A DNA stretch of 42,699 nucleotides from a bacterium (GCA_029558735.1 JAKQDP010000070.1:1-42699); one strand, 5' to 3'; counted from the stretch's first letter, positions 16,037 through 24,180 are shown. Notes: a model not told the origin generated them from the letters alone. A program made the numbers and translations.

Positions 16037-16077
16037 GCAAATAAAAGAAGTGGATTTTGTCCACTTCTTTTACTTGC
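16037..16077. terminator. 18-bp inverted repeat after tRNA-Gln (array hairpin 3), likely terminator
   Basis: GCAAATAAAAGAAGTGGA and its complement (one mismatch) around TTTTG. It begins exactly at the 3' end of tRNA-Gln on the minus strand and is the likely transcript end or processing structure for that tRNA. Confidence 0.6.
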
Positions 16078-16147
16078 TCGGGGACAGGGATTCGAACCCC
16101 GATAGCCAGGACCAAAACCTGGAGTCCTACCATTAGACGATCCCCGA
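16077..16147 (-). tRNA. tRNA-Gln (anticodon TTG)
   Basis: On the minus strand the acceptor TCGGGGA pairs with TCCCCGA. The anticodon arm is CCAGG-TTTTGGT-CCTGG, giving anticodon TTG. The T-arm is GGGGTTCGAATCCCT. CCA is not encoded. 71 nt with the discriminator base. Its 3' end is repeated twice more in the array to its left. Confidence 0.92.
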
Positions 16148-16188
16148 ATACTGGCCGGTGCCATTAAAACAATAAATCCGGCCATTAT

Positions 16189-16311
16189 TTAGTTGGCTTT
16201 TTTACTTCTTTTGTATTTGCCGCTTTGGCGAGCGCTTCTTTTCACTAAAGTTATCTCGCGCCATTTTAATTTGGGCACCTTAGCTCGCGGGTCTCTTTTT
16301 TTCTTAGCCAT
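16189..16311 (-). CDS. small, very basic protein (40 aa)
   Basis: ATG at 16311 to TAA at 16189 encodes 40 residues, about 18 of them Lys or Arg: MAKKKRDPRAKVPKLKWRE followed by ITLVKRSARQSGKYKRSKK. Such composition is typical of small ribosome-associated or nucleic-acid-binding proteins. It matches no ribosomal protein that I can name; L33, L36, S21 and Thx patterns do not fit. No Shine-Dalgarno sequence is seen, which is common here. It lies between ftsX and tRNA-Gln on the same strand as both. The even Lys/Arg distribution and lack of low-complexity DNA support a real gene. Confidence 0.6.
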   Translation of the reverse strand: MAKKKRDPRAKVPKLKWREITLVKRSARQSGKYKRSKKAN

Positions 16312-16388
16312 AATAATTATTTTTAAAACCCTCCAATAAAGTAAGAGGGCAAAGAAATCATAACAAATATTATAATAAAAATCAAGAT

Positions 16389-17306
16389 TTAAACCCTTAA
16401 ATACTTTCCAATGGCCAAACTGCTGCTAATAATATTCAAAACAATAATGCCGATTAATTGGCTGCCAAAAATAACTAGGGCATTGCTATTAAAATAGCCG
16501 ATAATATTGAATTCGGCGCCGCCAAAATAACTAGATAAGTGCGGCTGGATTAAAGATAAAATAAAATAGACCACTCCGATTGCCAGAACACAGGCAATTA
16601 CTCCGGAAAAAATGTTTTCAATAATAAACGGCGAGCGAACAAACCAATTGGTGGCGCCAACTAATTTCATAATTCCCACTTCATGGCGGTGGGTAAAAAT
16701 AGCAATGCGAACAGTGTTAAAGACTATTAGGGCGGCAATAATTACAAACAGACCGCTGATAATCAAGCCGCCTTTTCTAACATTTTCAGTAATGGCGTTA
16801 ATCCGGTCAATGACGACCTGATGATCATCATAGCTTCTTTCTTCGATTAAATCGGAGTAGGCCGGATTATCAATCGCCTCCAATATTTCCGGATAATCGT
16901 CAAGTTGTTTGGCTTTGACAATTAGGGTGGCCCCCAAAGGATTTTTTTCCAACTCTTTCAAGGCCTCTTGAATCAAGAGTTCGTCCTGGTGTTTGGTTTT
17001 GAAATTGGCCAAATTATCTTCCGACGAGGAATAAGTAATTGATTTTATCTGCGGCAGGGTTTCCAAATGCGATTTTATCTCCGCCACCTTGGTTTCGTTG
17101 ACTTCTTGTTGAAAATAAATGGAAATATCAATTTTTTCCTTAACCGCCTCAATTGCAGAATCGGAAACGGCACTGATTATCACCAAAAAATTAATGGAAA
17201 TAAAGGTTAGAGTAATAATAAAAATGGTGGCCAAGGACAGCCAAATATTGCGCCAAAATGACTGAATAGCGAATAAAATACTCCGTGATAAAGAAAGTAA
17301 AAACAT
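16389..17306 (-). CDS. ftsX: cell division protein FtsX (ABC transporter permease)
   Basis: 305 aa. One membrane helix at about residues 20-45 (NIWLSLATIFIITLTFISIN), an extracytoplasmic loop (about 50-170), and three C-terminal helices (GLIISGLFVIIAALIVF, VIACVLAIGVVYFILSLI, LVIFGSQLIGIIVLNIISS). This is the FtsX topology. The cytoplasmic motif HRHEVGIMKLVGATNWFVRS is the family signature that couples to the ATPase. FtsEX transmits the division signal across the membrane to peptidoglycan hydrolases or their activators. It starts 5 nt after the ftsE stop. Nearby RlpA-like, FtsB-like and carboxypeptidase genes fit the same process; the hydrolase partner is not identified. Confidence 0.93.
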   Translation of the reverse strand: MFLLSLSRSILFAIQSFWRNIWLSLATIFIITLTFISINFLVIISAVSDSAIEAVKEKIDISIYFQQEVNETKVAEIKSHLETLPQIKSITYSSSEDNLANFKTKHQDELLIQEALKELEKNPLGATLIVKAKQLDDYPEILEAIDNPAYSDLIEERSYDDHQVVIDRINAITENVRKGGLIISGLFVIIAALIVFNTVRIAIFTHRHEVGIMKLVGATNWFVRSPFIIENIFSGVIACVLAIGVVYFILSLIQPHLSSYFGGAEFNIIGYFNSNALVIFGSQLIGIIVLNIISSSLAIGKYLRV

Positions 17307-17311
17307 AAAAA

Positions 17312-17992
17312 TTAAATTACATATTTACCTATTTTTTGGTCTTGAACAATGGCGCCGTCTTCCATGGTAATTACCCGCTTCTTGAGCGCGTTAACAATGC
17401 TTTTATCATGAGAAACCAACAGGACAGTTGTTCCGAAGTCATTGATTTTTAAAAGCAGATTAATAATTTCCTTAGAATTAATGGCATCAAGATTGCCGGT
17501 CGGTTCGTCCGCCAAGAGAACCTTGGGTCGATGGACAAGAGCCCGGGCAATGGCGACTCGTTGGCGCTCGCCGCCGGATAATTCCTGCGGATAACGGTCC
17601 AATTTATCCTCCAAATCAACTATTTTCAATACCTGAGGAACAATTTTATTAATCCGTCCTCGCGTGGTGCCGGACACCTGCAAAGCAAAAGCAACATTTT
17701 CAAAAACAGTTTTTTTGGGTAATAATTTAAAATCTTGAAATACCACCCCGATTTGCCGCCGTAACAAGGGAATTTGATAACTCTTGATTTTAGTGATGTC
17801 CCAACCGCCAATGATAATTTGTCCGTGATCCGGCTTAATTTCAGAAATCAGCAAACGGATAATCGTGGTTTTGCCGCAACCGGATTGGCCGACAATAGAA
17901 ACAAACTCCCCCGGTTCAATATGAATAGTGGCATTATTGACAGCAACTGTTTGCCGATTAAATTTTTTTGTGACATTGATTAAATGAATCAT
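17312..17992 (-). CDS. ftsE: cell division ATP-binding protein FtsE
   Basis: 226-aa ABC ATPase. Walker A is GQSGCGKTT (residues 35-43), the Q-loop lies in VFQDFKLLPKKTVFENV, the signature is LSGGERQRVAIARAL, and Walker B with catalytic Glu is VLLADEPTGNLD. The H-loop His is in LLVSHD. It starts with IHLINVTKKFNRQTVAVNN, as FtsE does, and is directly followed by ftsX. It drives the FtsEX complex at the division site. The spacing of the two genes (5 nt) implies co-translation. Confidence 0.95.
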   Translation of the reverse strand: MIHLINVTKKFNRQTVAVNNATIHIEPGEFVSIVGQSGCGKTTIIRLLISEIKPDHGQIIIGGWDITKIKSYQIPLLRRQIGVVFQDFKLLPKKTVFENVAFALQVSGTTRGRINKIVPQVLKIVDLEDKLDRYPQELSGGERQRVAIARALVHRPKVLLADEPTGNLDAINSKEIINLLLKINDFGTTVLLVSHDKSIVNALKKRVITMEDGAIVQDQKIGKYVI

Positions 17993-18015
17993 AAAATAAA
18001 TTGGGTATGGGCGGC

Positions 18016-18858
18016 TTAATTATTCAATTCAGTAACTAAATTATCCACTGGGGTAATCTTAATTTGAGAAATTATTCCCTGATTGGTGGAAGTAGCCAGT
18101 TTTAAAAAGGCGTTTTTGGACAAATCCAAAACTCTTTCTTGGCAGGGGCCCATTAATTTTTGCTCCAAATCAGTCCAATCGGCGCATCTTTTTGGTCCAT
18201 AATCCTTGATTGTGACTATCACCTCTTTATCATTCTGCAAATTAACCACTCGCACCTTTGAATCAATGGCAAAATCGCGACTGGCGGCCATCAGTTCGTT
18301 GGGATATCGGGGATGAACATACCAAGAGGCCCGACCAGTCAATCCCGGTTCATTGAACAGGGCAAACATAATTGATTTTTTATCCGGCAAGGTAAAGACA
18401 AGCGTCTGATTGAGTGGATCCCGCAAAGAGTCTATTTTTTTGAAAGACAAATCCAACCAACTATAGTAATACACTTCTTTATATTTATCGTCAGCCTGAT
18501 ACTTGATAGTGATGGTCGGCCAACTGGTAAAATTATCGCCGCCAGCCGGATTAAATTTGACAAAATACAAGTCACTGGCCGGCTCCAGTCCCTCCGGATA
18601 AGTGAAAAACCAATTAATCCGGTCTTGACTGACAATATTCATCATCTTCAGAGTCAGGGGTTGCTTGGTGGATTGGGCGCCAATGTCTAATTTGACCACT
18701 TCATCCGGCGATTTTAAGGTATAATTTTCCTTCAGGGGAAAAGCCACTCCCTTGAGATAAAAGAATTTCTCGGCTTTGACCGGTAGAGCGGTAACAAAAG
18801 ACAGCGAGCTCAATACCAGTAAAGGAATAATTAGTCTGGAAAAAAATCTTTTTTTCAT
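18016..18858 (-). CDS. exported RlpA-like double-psi beta-barrel protein
   Basis: 280 aa with a signal peptide (FFSRLIIPLLVLSSLSFVTA, cut near LPVKAEK). Residues 30-165 form a beta-rich domain without a known name. The C-terminal 100 residues are RlpA-like: GRASWYVHPRYPNELMAAS, FAIDSKVRVVNLQNDKEVIV, then TIKDYGPK, ending with VLDLSKNAFLKLA. RlpA proteins bind or cleave denuded glycan strands at the septum. The usual catalytic Asp region DYGP is present, while the first motif has HPRYPN instead of the common YGxxFxG/HG form, so activity is uncertain. It lies 24 nt upstream of ftsE on the same strand, supporting a division role. Confidence 0.8.
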   Translation of the reverse strand: MKKRFFSRLIIPLLVLSSLSFVTALPVKAEKFFYLKGVAFPLKENYTLKSPDEVVKLDIGAQSTKQPLTLKMMNIVSQDRINWFFTYPEGLEPASDLYFVKFNPAGGDNFTSWPTITIKYQADDKYKEVYYYSWLDLSFKKIDSLRDPLNQTLVFTLPDKKSIMFALFNEPGLTGRASWYVHPRYPNELMAASRDFAIDSKVRVVNLQNDKEVIVTIKDYGPKRCADWTDLEQKLMGPCQERVLDLSKNAFLKLATSTNQGIISQIKITPVDNLVTELNN

Positions 18859-18880
18859 TTATAATAATTATTGCTGATTG

Positions 18881-18951
18881 GCGGGTATGGTTTAGTGGTA
18901 AAACGCGACCTTCCCAAGGTTGAGTCACGGGTTCGATTCCCGTTACCCGCT
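18881..18951 (+). tRNA. tRNA-Gly (anticodon CCC)
   Basis: Acceptor GCGGGTA pairs with TACCCGC. The anticodon arm is CGACC-TTCCCAA-GGTTG (anticodon CCC), and the T-arm is ACGGGTTCGATTCCCGT. 71 nt; CCA not encoded. It is followed 6 nt later by tRNA-Thr. Confidence 0.93.
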
Positions 18952-18957
18952 TTATTC

Positions 18958-19030
18958 GCCCATGTAGCTCAATTGGCAGAGCAACGGTATCGTAAACCGT
19001 AGGTTATCGGTTCAACTCCGATCATGGGCT
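18958..19030 (+). tRNA. tRNA-Thr (anticodon CGT)
   Basis: Acceptor GCCCATG pairs with CATGGGC. The anticodon arm is ACGGT-ATCGTAA-ACCGT (anticodon CGT). The T-arm is ATCGGTTCAACTCCGAT. 73 nt; CCA not encoded. Position 32 is A rather than a pyrimidine. Confidence 0.92.
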
Positions 19031-19032
19031 CA

Positions 19033-20259
19033 TTAATTACTCTTTAAATAGTTTTTTATCTTCAGGTTGTCCATCAATTGTTTAATATATTCATTGACAT
19101 CCACTTTGATTAGAATATGGCTGACTTTAACGCTGGTCTGACCGGTATCAGGATCAATCGCTCGGTCCGTCGCTTTAACAATATGATAGCCGAAATGATT
19201 TTTAATTAACTCGGGATAAACTTCGCCCTTATCCAACCCCAACACCGCTGATTCCATTTCCGCTGACAATTCGCCATTGGAAATCCAGCCTAAATCGCCG
19301 CCAGTATTGATGCCGGCTTCATCTTCGGTGTATTGCTCGGCTAAAACGGCAAAATCAACGGTTTTATCCAGCGCTAAATTAAGGGCGACCTGAGCTCTTT
19401 CTTTGGCTTGTTGATTAATAGCCAAATCTTCATTAGCAACAATAATTTCCTGAAGCACATCTTTTGCCATTAACGGCCTAAGCACCTTGCGCCTAAAATC
19501 ATTTAAGGACATTTGATATAATTCTTGGGTAGTATTTTCCGCCGCCTCCAAACCGCCAACTTGATCAATGATTTTAGCCATTTCTTGGTCGAGCTGTTCG
19601 ACGGTGATAGAACGGTTATTTTTTTCCAATTCTTTTTCAATCAAGGCGATCATCGCCAGCCGGTTGAAAATCTTATCCTCAATCTCGCTGACATCCTGCA
19701 AAATTTCCGCGTTAAATCCTTCGCGGTTGGTGACTAGAGCCGATTTGATAATTTGAACATCATCAATATAATCGGCGGCGGAAATGGTTATGTCGCCGGC
19801 TTGGCCGGCCGGTAGACGCAAAAATTGCGCCACTCGATAACTAAAATCATCGGTCCAGCCAAGACGATATAAGCCAAAAATATCTATAACCAACAATAAT
19901 AGCAAGGTCAATAGAATAAAAACCAATAATCTGACAAACAAACCGGCCCAACCTTGCTGGGGTTGTTTATTCGGCGCCTGATCAGCCAGCACCTCTGTCT
20001 GAGTCTGGTTAATTGTTTTAATTCTTGGCGCTGATTTTACCTTTGATTTCGATTGGTCAACTGAAGTGGTTTTTAAAGTTCGAGAATTAACCCGGGACAA
20101 TGCTGGTTTTTTCTCAGTCGGTGGTTTTTTAGAAATTGGAGCCGATCTAGTTTTTTTTCTGGATTTTGAACCGGCAGTCGAATCATTTTTCTCTATTTCT
20201 TCTAAAATATATTTTTTTAATTCTTCTTTGCGTTCGGTGGTTAATTTAGCGGAGGCCAT
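19033..20259 (-). CDS. membrane-anchored parvulin-type peptidyl-prolyl isomerase (PpiC/SurA-like)
   Basis: 408 aa. A Lys/Ser/Thr-rich cytoplasmic tail (1-100) is followed by a membrane helix (LLVFILLTLLLLLVIDIFG, about 112-130) and a SurA-like helical chaperone region (about 170-280). Last comes a parvulin domain: VDFAVLAEQYTEDEAGINTG, GDLGWISNGELSAEMES, LIKNHFGYHIVKATDR, SVKVSHILIK. It would help fold exported proteins outside the membrane. The long basic tail is unusual for this family. Just after the helix the protein has RLPAGQAGDI, encoded by the palindrome GCCGGCTTGGCCGGCC (19795-19810), which looks like an in-frame insertion of a short interspersed repeat. The last codons lie 3 nt from tRNA-Thr on the other strand. 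Confidence 0.85.
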   Translation of the reverse strand: MASAKLTTERKEELKKYILEEIEKNDSTAGSKSRKKTRSAPISKKPPTEKKPALSRVNSRTLKTTSVDQSKSKVKSAPRIKTINQTQTEVLADQAPNKQPQQGWAGLFVRLLVFILLTLLLLLVIDIFGLYRLGWTDDFSYRVAQFLRLPAGQAGDITISAADYIDDVQIIKSALVTNREGFNAEILQDVSEIEDKIFNRLAMIALIEKELEKNNRSITVEQLDQEMAKIIDQVGGLEAAENTTQELYQMSLNDFRRKVLRPLMAKDVLQEIIVANEDLAINQQAKERAQVALNLALDKTVDFAVLAEQYTEDEAGINTGGDLGWISNGELSAEMESAVLGLDKGEVYPELIKNHFGYHIVKATDRAIDPDTGQTSVKVSHILIKVDVNEYIKQLMDNLKIKNYLKSN

Positions 20260-20289
20260 ATTTTTAAAATTATTTAATTAGATTGTTAT

Positions 20290-20703
20290 TTAATTAAAAA
20301 AATATTTCCACCAATTCAGAGGATTGAAATTGGTCTTGGTCACTGCCACAATACTATTGCCTTTTTTTCGATAATCCGCTTCAACCGCCTGCCGGCTTGA
20401 AGAAGCCTGCTCTTCTCTAACCACGATTACTACTTTTTCCCCCGGTTTTTGTAAGCCCAGCTTAATCCGCGCTTCTTTTTCCAGCTGATTGCTACTTGAC
20501 CAAGAATCCAACAAAGCACCAATTTCACGATTCTCCTCCGTAAGGCGATCAGCCTCGCGCTCCAAATTTTCAATCTGTTGATCTATTTGGTGTCGATTGA
20601 TTATTTCTTTGGCCAAGCCGAGAGAAAACATCACGCAAAGAGCCAATGAAGCTAAAAAAAATATTCGCCGGTTATTTAATTTTTTCCTCTTTATTATCGA
20701 CAT
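20290..20703 (-). CDS. septum formation initiator family protein (FtsB/DivIC-like)
   Basis: 137 aa. It has a short basic N-terminus (SIIKRKKLNNRR), one membrane helix (IFFLASLALCVMFSLGLA, about 14-32), and an extracytoplasmic coiled coil (HQIDQQIENLEREADRLTEE). The conserved segment EKEARIKLGLQKPGEKVV corresponds to the E-x-x-AR-x-x-x-G-x-x-x-PGE motif of FtsB/DivIC. These proteins form the FtsQLB-type complex that activates septal peptidoglycan synthesis. It sits 30 nt downstream-side of the foldase gene on the same strand and fits the division cluster. FtsB versus DivIC cannot be decided from the sequence. Confidence 0.85.
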   Translation of the reverse strand: MSIIKRKKLNNRRIFFLASLALCVMFSLGLAKEIINRHQIDQQIENLEREADRLTEENREIGALLDSWSSSNQLEKEARIKLGLQKPGEKVVIVVREEQASSSRQAVEADYRKKGNSIVAVTKTNFNPLNWWKYFFN

Positions 20704-20727
20704 TGGTTATTATAACACAAATATTAA

Positions 20728-21315
20728 TTAATCAGCAACAAGCGAATTAAATCGCTCTTCACCTAATTTATTTTTTATTTTTTCTAATAAAATAACCGCC
20801 CGTTGGTTTGTCTGATAAGTTTTTCTCCGGCGATAATTATCTTGTTGAGCTAGTATTTCCGCAGCTAATTTTTGCGGTTGGTTGATACCGACCAACTGAA
20901 TAATCGTTTTTCTCTCACCGATCAGGCTAATCGTCAATTCGCCCGGTGAGAGAAACTTTTTTTTAAAACTGACGTCTTGAATTTTGCTGTATAAAACCGA
21001 AGTAATAAAAAAATTTAAAAAACCGTGCTGGTCCAAGTCAATAATCCTCCGGTCGGTCATTATGAAGGCGGTAAAATAATAACTCCAATAAATCCGAAGG
21101 GCCAATCCCAATCCCGTTATTACCAATAGACAAAAACCGATTACCCCCGGCCAACCCCAATTAAACAGCGGATAAATCAAAAAAAAGGCCAGCAATAATA
21201 GTGCCGCAGCAATTACTGCCTGAAGAAAAAAATAGCGGCCGGACCGCCGGATAATATTTTCTATTCGTTCATCTGCCCGTAGGCTGATTTTTTTGGTTAA
21301 AAGTTTATTAAGCAT
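20728..21315 (-). CDS. membrane PH-domain (bPH2/YdbS-like) protein
   Basis: 195 aa. Two adjacent membrane helices (FFLQAVIAAALLLLAFFLIY and VIGFCLLVITGLGLALRIYW) are followed by a bacterial PH-like domain with the characteristic FIMTDRRIIDLDQHGFLNFF and SVLYSKIQDVSFKKK motifs. A basic C-terminal tail contains RRRKTYQTNQRAVILLEKI. The role of this family is unclear; some members support envelope stress responses. It overlaps the P-type ATPase gene by 8 nt and is translated after it, so it may form a functional pair with the pump. Confidence 0.8.
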   Translation of the reverse strand: MLNKLLTKKISLRADERIENIIRRSGRYFFLQAVIAAALLLLAFFLIYPLFNWGWPGVIGFCLLVITGLGLALRIYWSYYFTAFIMTDRRIIDLDQHGFLNFFITSVLYSKIQDVSFKKKFLSPGELTISLIGERKTIIQLVGINQPQKLAAEILAQQDNYRRRKTYQTNQRAVILLEKIKNKLGEERFNSLVAD

Positions 21316-23983
21316 TTTTTAATTGAATCAGTCTAGTATTTTTGTTTTTAACGATAAAGTAATGTTTGACAATCTCAATCAAGATAACCTTCACTATGGC
21401 CAAGCCAATAATCAAACACCATTCGTCAATTCCCAGTCGCACCGTCTTAAATACGTCGTCGGCAAAGGGTAGATAGATAGCGGAAAGCAATAACAGAAAA
21501 CCCAGCCCCACCGACGCCAGTAAGTACTTATTGGTAAGCGGATTATGGTTAAAAATCGAATGTCTCAATGTTCTGACGCTAAAAACATAAAGCAAAGAAT
21601 CAAAACCAAGGGCGGCAAAGATTATGGTTCGGATATAATTAAGGTCATCAAATTTTGCTAAAAGTAAGATGAACCAAGCCAGTAATATAATATCAACTAT
21701 TATGCCGATTACGAATATTAGGATCTTCATTTCCCTATTAATAATCGACTCGCCTTTGGGGCGGGGTTTATCCCCCATCACTTCCTTTTCGCCTGGTTCT
21801 AATGTCATTGCGATGTTGGGCAAACCATCGGCCACTAAATTAATCCATAAAATTTGACTGGCCAGTATTGGCAAGGGTAAATTCATTAAAATTGCTCCAG
21901 AAATTAAAATAATTTCGGAAAAACTGTCCGTCAAAAGATATAAAATCACCTTTCTAATATTATCAAAAATAATCCGGCCCTGCTCCACGGCTGTCACAAT
22001 CACTTTAAAATTATTATCCAAAAGAATTATATCGGCAGTTTCTTTGGTGACATCGGATCCATCGCCCAGGGCAATGCCCGTGTCCGCTGATTTTAAGGCC
22101 GGCGCATCGTTGATGCCATCACCGGTCATTGCCACCACTTCATTTTTGGATTGCCAGGCGTCGACCACCCGCATTTTGTGCCGTGGTTCGACCCGGGCAT
22201 ATATATCAATGTATTTAATTTTTTTTCTCAATTGTTCATCGCTCCAATCATCCAACTCCCGCCCCTCAACTACATTGCTATTGATTTTAAAGCCCAATTC
22301 CTGAGCTACCGCTTTAGCGGTTAAGGGGTGGTCACCAGTAATAATAATCGGCCTAATTCCCGCCTGTCGACACAAACTAATAGCCTCTTTGGCCTCGGAC
22401 CGCAAAGGGTCCTTAAGGGCAATAAAACCCAAAAATACCAAGTCATTAAGCTCATTCTCTAGTTTACCGAACTGATTTGCGGTTTTGTAAGCCAAGGCCA
22501 ATACTCGTAATCCCCCTTTGGTTAGCGCTTCATATTTTTTGTTAATATGTTTGAGCTGGGCGTCGGTTAATTTCTTTTTTTCATCACCCATTAACACCCG
22601 GGAAGAAAAAGCCAACACTTTTTCCGGCGCACCCTTGACAAATACATGGCTGTGTCGATCGGTCTTATGGTAATGCAGGGTGGCCATATACTTTTTTTCT
22701 GAATCAAACGGAAGCTCATACTGTTTAATGTATTCGGCGTCCAATTGATCTTTATCAAAACCAGACTGAATAGCCGCTAGGAGTAATGCTTTTTCGGTCG
22801 GATCGCCGATAATTCTCAAATTTTTCAAATCCTCGTTGGGATTTTCAATGGCAGCACTGCTACATAAAACAGAAACTTTGGAAATCAAACTTTGAACTTT
22901 TTCCATTTGGGTCATTTCGATTCCGACGGAGACAGAATATTCTTTATCGACCGTAATTATTTTTGCCACCTGCATCTTCCCTTCGGTCAAGGTGCCGGTT
23001 TTATCGGTGCAAATAATAGAAATACTACCTAGAGTTTCGGCGGCAATTAATTTTCTAATCAACGCCTTTTTCTTCAATAACCGTTGCATGCCGATAGTCA
23101 GAATAATTGTCACTGCCACCAGCAGTCCCTCGGGAATAGCTGCCACCGCCAAAGCAACGACGATTAAAAACATTTCCAGCGGATCTTTGCCAAAAGAAAG
23201 ACCCAGACCGAACAAAATAAGACACAATAAAACAATAAAAGCTGTTAACCACTGGCTAAATTTATACAATTGAATCTGTAAGGGAGTTTTTTCCTCCTTG
23301 GCCTCCCGAATCATTTTAGTTATTTTGCCGATCTCGGTCTTGACGCCGGTGGCGCAAACAACCGCCCGACCGATTCCCCTAACAATTAAGGTGCCCATAT
23401 ACACCATATTTTCTCGATCAGCCAATGATGTTCCGGGCTGTAACCTTTTGATATTTTTTCTAGAGGGAGTTGATTCTCCTGTCAGAGTTGCTTCCATTGC
23501 TTGGAGGTCTTCAGTATCAATTAATCGGGCGTCAGCCGGCACTTTATTGCCAGCTCGTAAGAAAATCACATCACCGGGCACCAGTTCAGAAGCGTCAATT
23601 TTTATCTCCCGGCCATTACGCATCACCTTGGCCTCTTGCTTGACAATTTTTTTCAAATAGGTGACGGCTTTACTGGCTTTGTTTTCTTGCCAGAAACCAA
23701 AAAAAGTGTTGACTATCACCACCAAAAAAATCACTAGCGCATCTGTTGCGTGGTTTAAAAAAACAGAAATCAAACCGGCCGCAATTAAAACATAAACCAG
23801 AGGCGATTTTATTTGACTTAGCAAAATCGCCAAAGAAGATAAGGATTTTTCGGTCGGCAGTTGATTTTTACCAAATTTTTTCTGTAAGTTTTTTGCTTTT
23901 TCAGAATCAAGCCCTTTTGCAGAGCTTTTTAAACGCTTAAAACAATCAGCCACTGACAAACTGTGCCAATTTTTTTCTTGCAT
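21308..23983 (-). CDS. P-type cation-transporting ATPase (type II, calcium-pump-like)
   Basis: 891 aa with all P-type landmarks: LTGESTPSRK (TGES at 168-171) in the actuator domain, phosphorylation site D327 in CTDKTGTLTEGKM, nucleotide-binding KGAPE, and MTGDGINDAPALKSADTGIA in the hinge. About ten membrane helices. Ion-site residues are type II: PEGL in helix 4, SFSE in helix 5, and NLVADG in helix 6. Compared with SERCA, Thr799 is Ala, Asn768 is Ser, and PEGLP reads PEGLL, so only one calcium site is likely to be complete, as in PMR1-like pumps. It would export Ca2+ (or Mn2+) using ATP. Na/K-type function is less likely. Followed by the overlapping PH-domain gene. Confidence 0.93.
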   Translation of the reverse strand: MQEKNWHSLSVADCFKRLKSSAKGLDSEKAKNLQKKFGKNQLPTEKSLSSLAILLSQIKSPLVYVLIAAGLISVFLNHATDALVIFLVVIVNTFFGFWQENKASKAVTYLKKIVKQEAKVMRNGREIKIDASELVPGDVIFLRAGNKVPADARLIDTEDLQAMEATLTGESTPSRKNIKRLQPGTSLADRENMVYMGTLIVRGIGRAVVCATGVKTEIGKITKMIREAKEEKTPLQIQLYKFSQWLTAFIVLLCLILFGLGLSFGKDPLEMFLIVVALAVAAIPEGLLVAVTIILTIGMQRLLKKKALIRKLIAAETLGSISIICTDKTGTLTEGKMQVAKIITVDKEYSVSVGIEMTQMEKVQSLISKVSVLCSSAAIENPNEDLKNLRIIGDPTEKALLLAAIQSGFDKDQLDAEYIKQYELPFDSEKKYMATLHYHKTDRHSHVFVKGAPEKVLAFSSRVLMGDEKKKLTDAQLKHINKKYEALTKGGLRVLALAYKTANQFGKLENELNDLVFLGFIALKDPLRSEAKEAISLCRQAGIRPIIITGDHPLTAKAVAQELGFKINSNVVEGRELDDWSDEQLRKKIKYIDIYARVEPRHKMRVVDAWQSKNEVVAMTGDGINDAPALKSADTGIALGDGSDVTKETADIILLDNNFKVIVTAVEQGRIIFDNIRKVILYLLTDSFSEIILISGAILMNLPLPILASQILWINLVADGLPNIAMTLEPGEKEVMGDKPRPKGESIINREMKILIFVIGIIVDIILLAWFILLLAKFDDLNYIRTIIFAALGFDSLLYVFSVRTLRHSIFNHNPLTNKYLLASVGLGFLLLLSAIYLPFADDVFKTVRLGIDEWCLIIGLAIVKVILIEIVKHYFIVKNKNTRLIQLKNA

Positions 23984-24043
23984 GGGAATTTTTGATTTGT
24001 TTTACTATATTATAACACAAATCAATCAATAAAGTCGAAAATA

Positions 24044-24069
24044 AAAAAATCGGACTAGTCCGATTTTTT
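24044..24069. terminator. bidirectional terminator between tRNA-Lys and the P-type ATPase gene
   Basis: A perfect palindrome: A6, ATCGGA-CTAG-TCCGAT core, T6. It closes the minus-strand tRNA-Lys transcript just upstream of the ATPase gene. Confidence 0.85.
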
Positions 24070-24075
24070 AGTATG

Positions 24076-24148
24076 TACGCCCAGTAGGATTCGAACCTAC
24101 GACCATCAGCTTAAAAGGCTGCTGCTCTACCAACTGAGCTATGGGCGC
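24076..24148 (-). tRNA. tRNA-Lys (anticodon TTT)
   Basis: On the minus strand GCGCCCA pairs with TGGGCGT (one G-T). The D-arm is AGCTCAGTTGGTAGAGC, the anticodon loop CTTTTAA gives anticodon TTT, and the T-arm is GTAGGTTCGAATCCTAC. 73 nt; CCA not encoded. A degenerate copy of its 5' half lies 204 bp upstream. Confidence 0.93.
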
Positions 24149-24180
24149 ATAATAATTCAAGATTTTCAAAGTTTATTTTG

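Larger units (their letters stand above)
15466..16076. repeat. tandem array of ~218-bp hairpin-rich units containing tRNA 3'-end copies
   Basis: No protein gene is credible here. CTCGGGGACAGG, the 3' end of the adjacent tRNA-Gln (minus strand), recurs at 15640, 15859 and 16077, spaced 219 and 218 bp. Each copy is preceded by a long palindrome (15602-15638, 15815-15858, 16037-16077), and before that by a T-arm-like TTYGAATCCC or GTTCGTATCC followed by a run ending in TCCA on the plus strand. Between these ends each unit has its own, differently sequenced hairpins: GCCGC/GCGGC and AGCTGAAT/ATTCAGCT in one, GTAAACCGCCC/GGGCGGTTTAC and GCTAATCC/GGATTAGC in the next, and AAAATAATGC/GCATTATTTT in the partial first unit. 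Pairing is kept while sequence changes. Function unknown; a tRNA-derived repeat or integration scar is likely. Confidence 0.7.
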
